Below, piece after piece: positions 5,334-5,492 of a stretch of DNA of 5,492 bases; position 1 is the first letter of the stretch; each line of letters starts with the position of its first letter. The stretch comes from Candidatus Methanogasteraceae archaeon UBA261 (GTDB lineage Archaea > Halobacteriota > Methanosarcinia > Methanosarcinales > Methanogasteraceae). The notes below the pieces were generated by a model that had not been told where the DNA came from, made no database searches, and saw nothing but the letters and a program-made list of their open reading frames with translations. Made by a program: the position numbers and the translations under genes. The DNA is taken from positions 14,964 through 20,455 of the forward strand of contig DAWR01000170.1 of the NCBI GenBank assembly GCA_002506015.1. Reading direction: 5' to 3'.

Positions 5334-5492
5334 CAAGAAGTTGCATCATAGATTGCCCATACAGGCCATTCCCTCCATTCGGAATGATCCTATTGCGGAA
5401 CGCGCCGATGGTAACGTTTGCGCGGTATGCTCGCAAGACAACGTGGAGAATCAGAAAGTCCCGGTTCTGGATCAACCGCCAGGATAAAAACA
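5334..5492. other. No identifiable gene; ambiguous short open frames to the window edge
   Basis: About 160 bp follow the truncated radical SAM segment. One plus frame is open from before the stop to 5487 and includes NVCAVCSQDNVENQ. A second plus frame is open to the window end. A minus frame runs from the edge (5490) to a TAA at 5308-5310 over 60 codons. None is recognisable, and no terminal inverted repeat marks an insertion sequence. The stretch is probably the far side of a rearrangement junction. Confidence 0.3.

Noticed and set aside
5331..5351. Readthrough (selenocysteine or pyrrolysine) past the TGA of the radical SAM segment
   Set aside because: A TAG follows five codons later in the same frame, then more stops, and the sequence after it does not resemble the radical SAM core.

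Overview
The window reads as archaeal, most likely a euryarchaeote of the methanogen/ANME-like kind. Three things point that way: GGTGA/AAGGT Shine-Dalgarno sites, AT-rich TATA-type promoters (including one probable leaderless start), and a gene set of GH57 amylase, archaeal-type debranching enzyme, a GalT-like transferase and the zinc-ribbon N-terminus of an MJ0619/Tes-type radical SAM protein. The lineage is inferred from protein style and cannot be fixed from this window.

Left part (1-3416), alpha-glucan/sugar metabolism. The 3' end of a galactose-1-phosphate uridylyltransferase-like gene (+) runs in from the left edge and overlaps, tail to tail, a GH57 alpha-amylase (-). Divergent from the amylase, across only 34 bp, is an amylo-alpha-1,6-glucosidase/debranching enzyme with a GDE_C domain (+). 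Amylase and debranching enzyme would together cut alpha-1,4 chains and remove alpha-1,6 branches of intracellular glycogen. The transferase would handle sugar-1-phosphate/nucleotide-sugar exchange. The promoters for the divergent pair are interleaved.

Middle part (3417-5004), membrane proteins. An 85-bp convergent spacer precedes two tandem minus-strand genes for paralogous six-helix membrane proteins that resemble the YjdF/DUF2238 (VanZ-like) group. They share intramembrane D-x3-H, E-x2-E and D-x3-D-x3-D motifs. Between them is an unannotated open frame that ends in an ATGA stop/start overlap with the downstream paralogue. It could encode a 30-residue single-helix protein or be the tail of a decayed gene. 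A TATA-like box and a dyad (ATGTT-N5-AACAT) precede the upstream paralogue.

Right part (5005-5492), apparently broken genes. A plus-strand frame without a start codon ends 10 nt before a well-formed N-terminal zinc-ribbon segment of a Tes/MJ0619-like radical SAM protein. That segment stops after 44 codons, right after the conserved YWS. The last 160 bp hold no gene I can name. The region looks like decay or a rearrangement junction. No tRNA, rRNA, CRISPR array or complete insertion sequence was seen.
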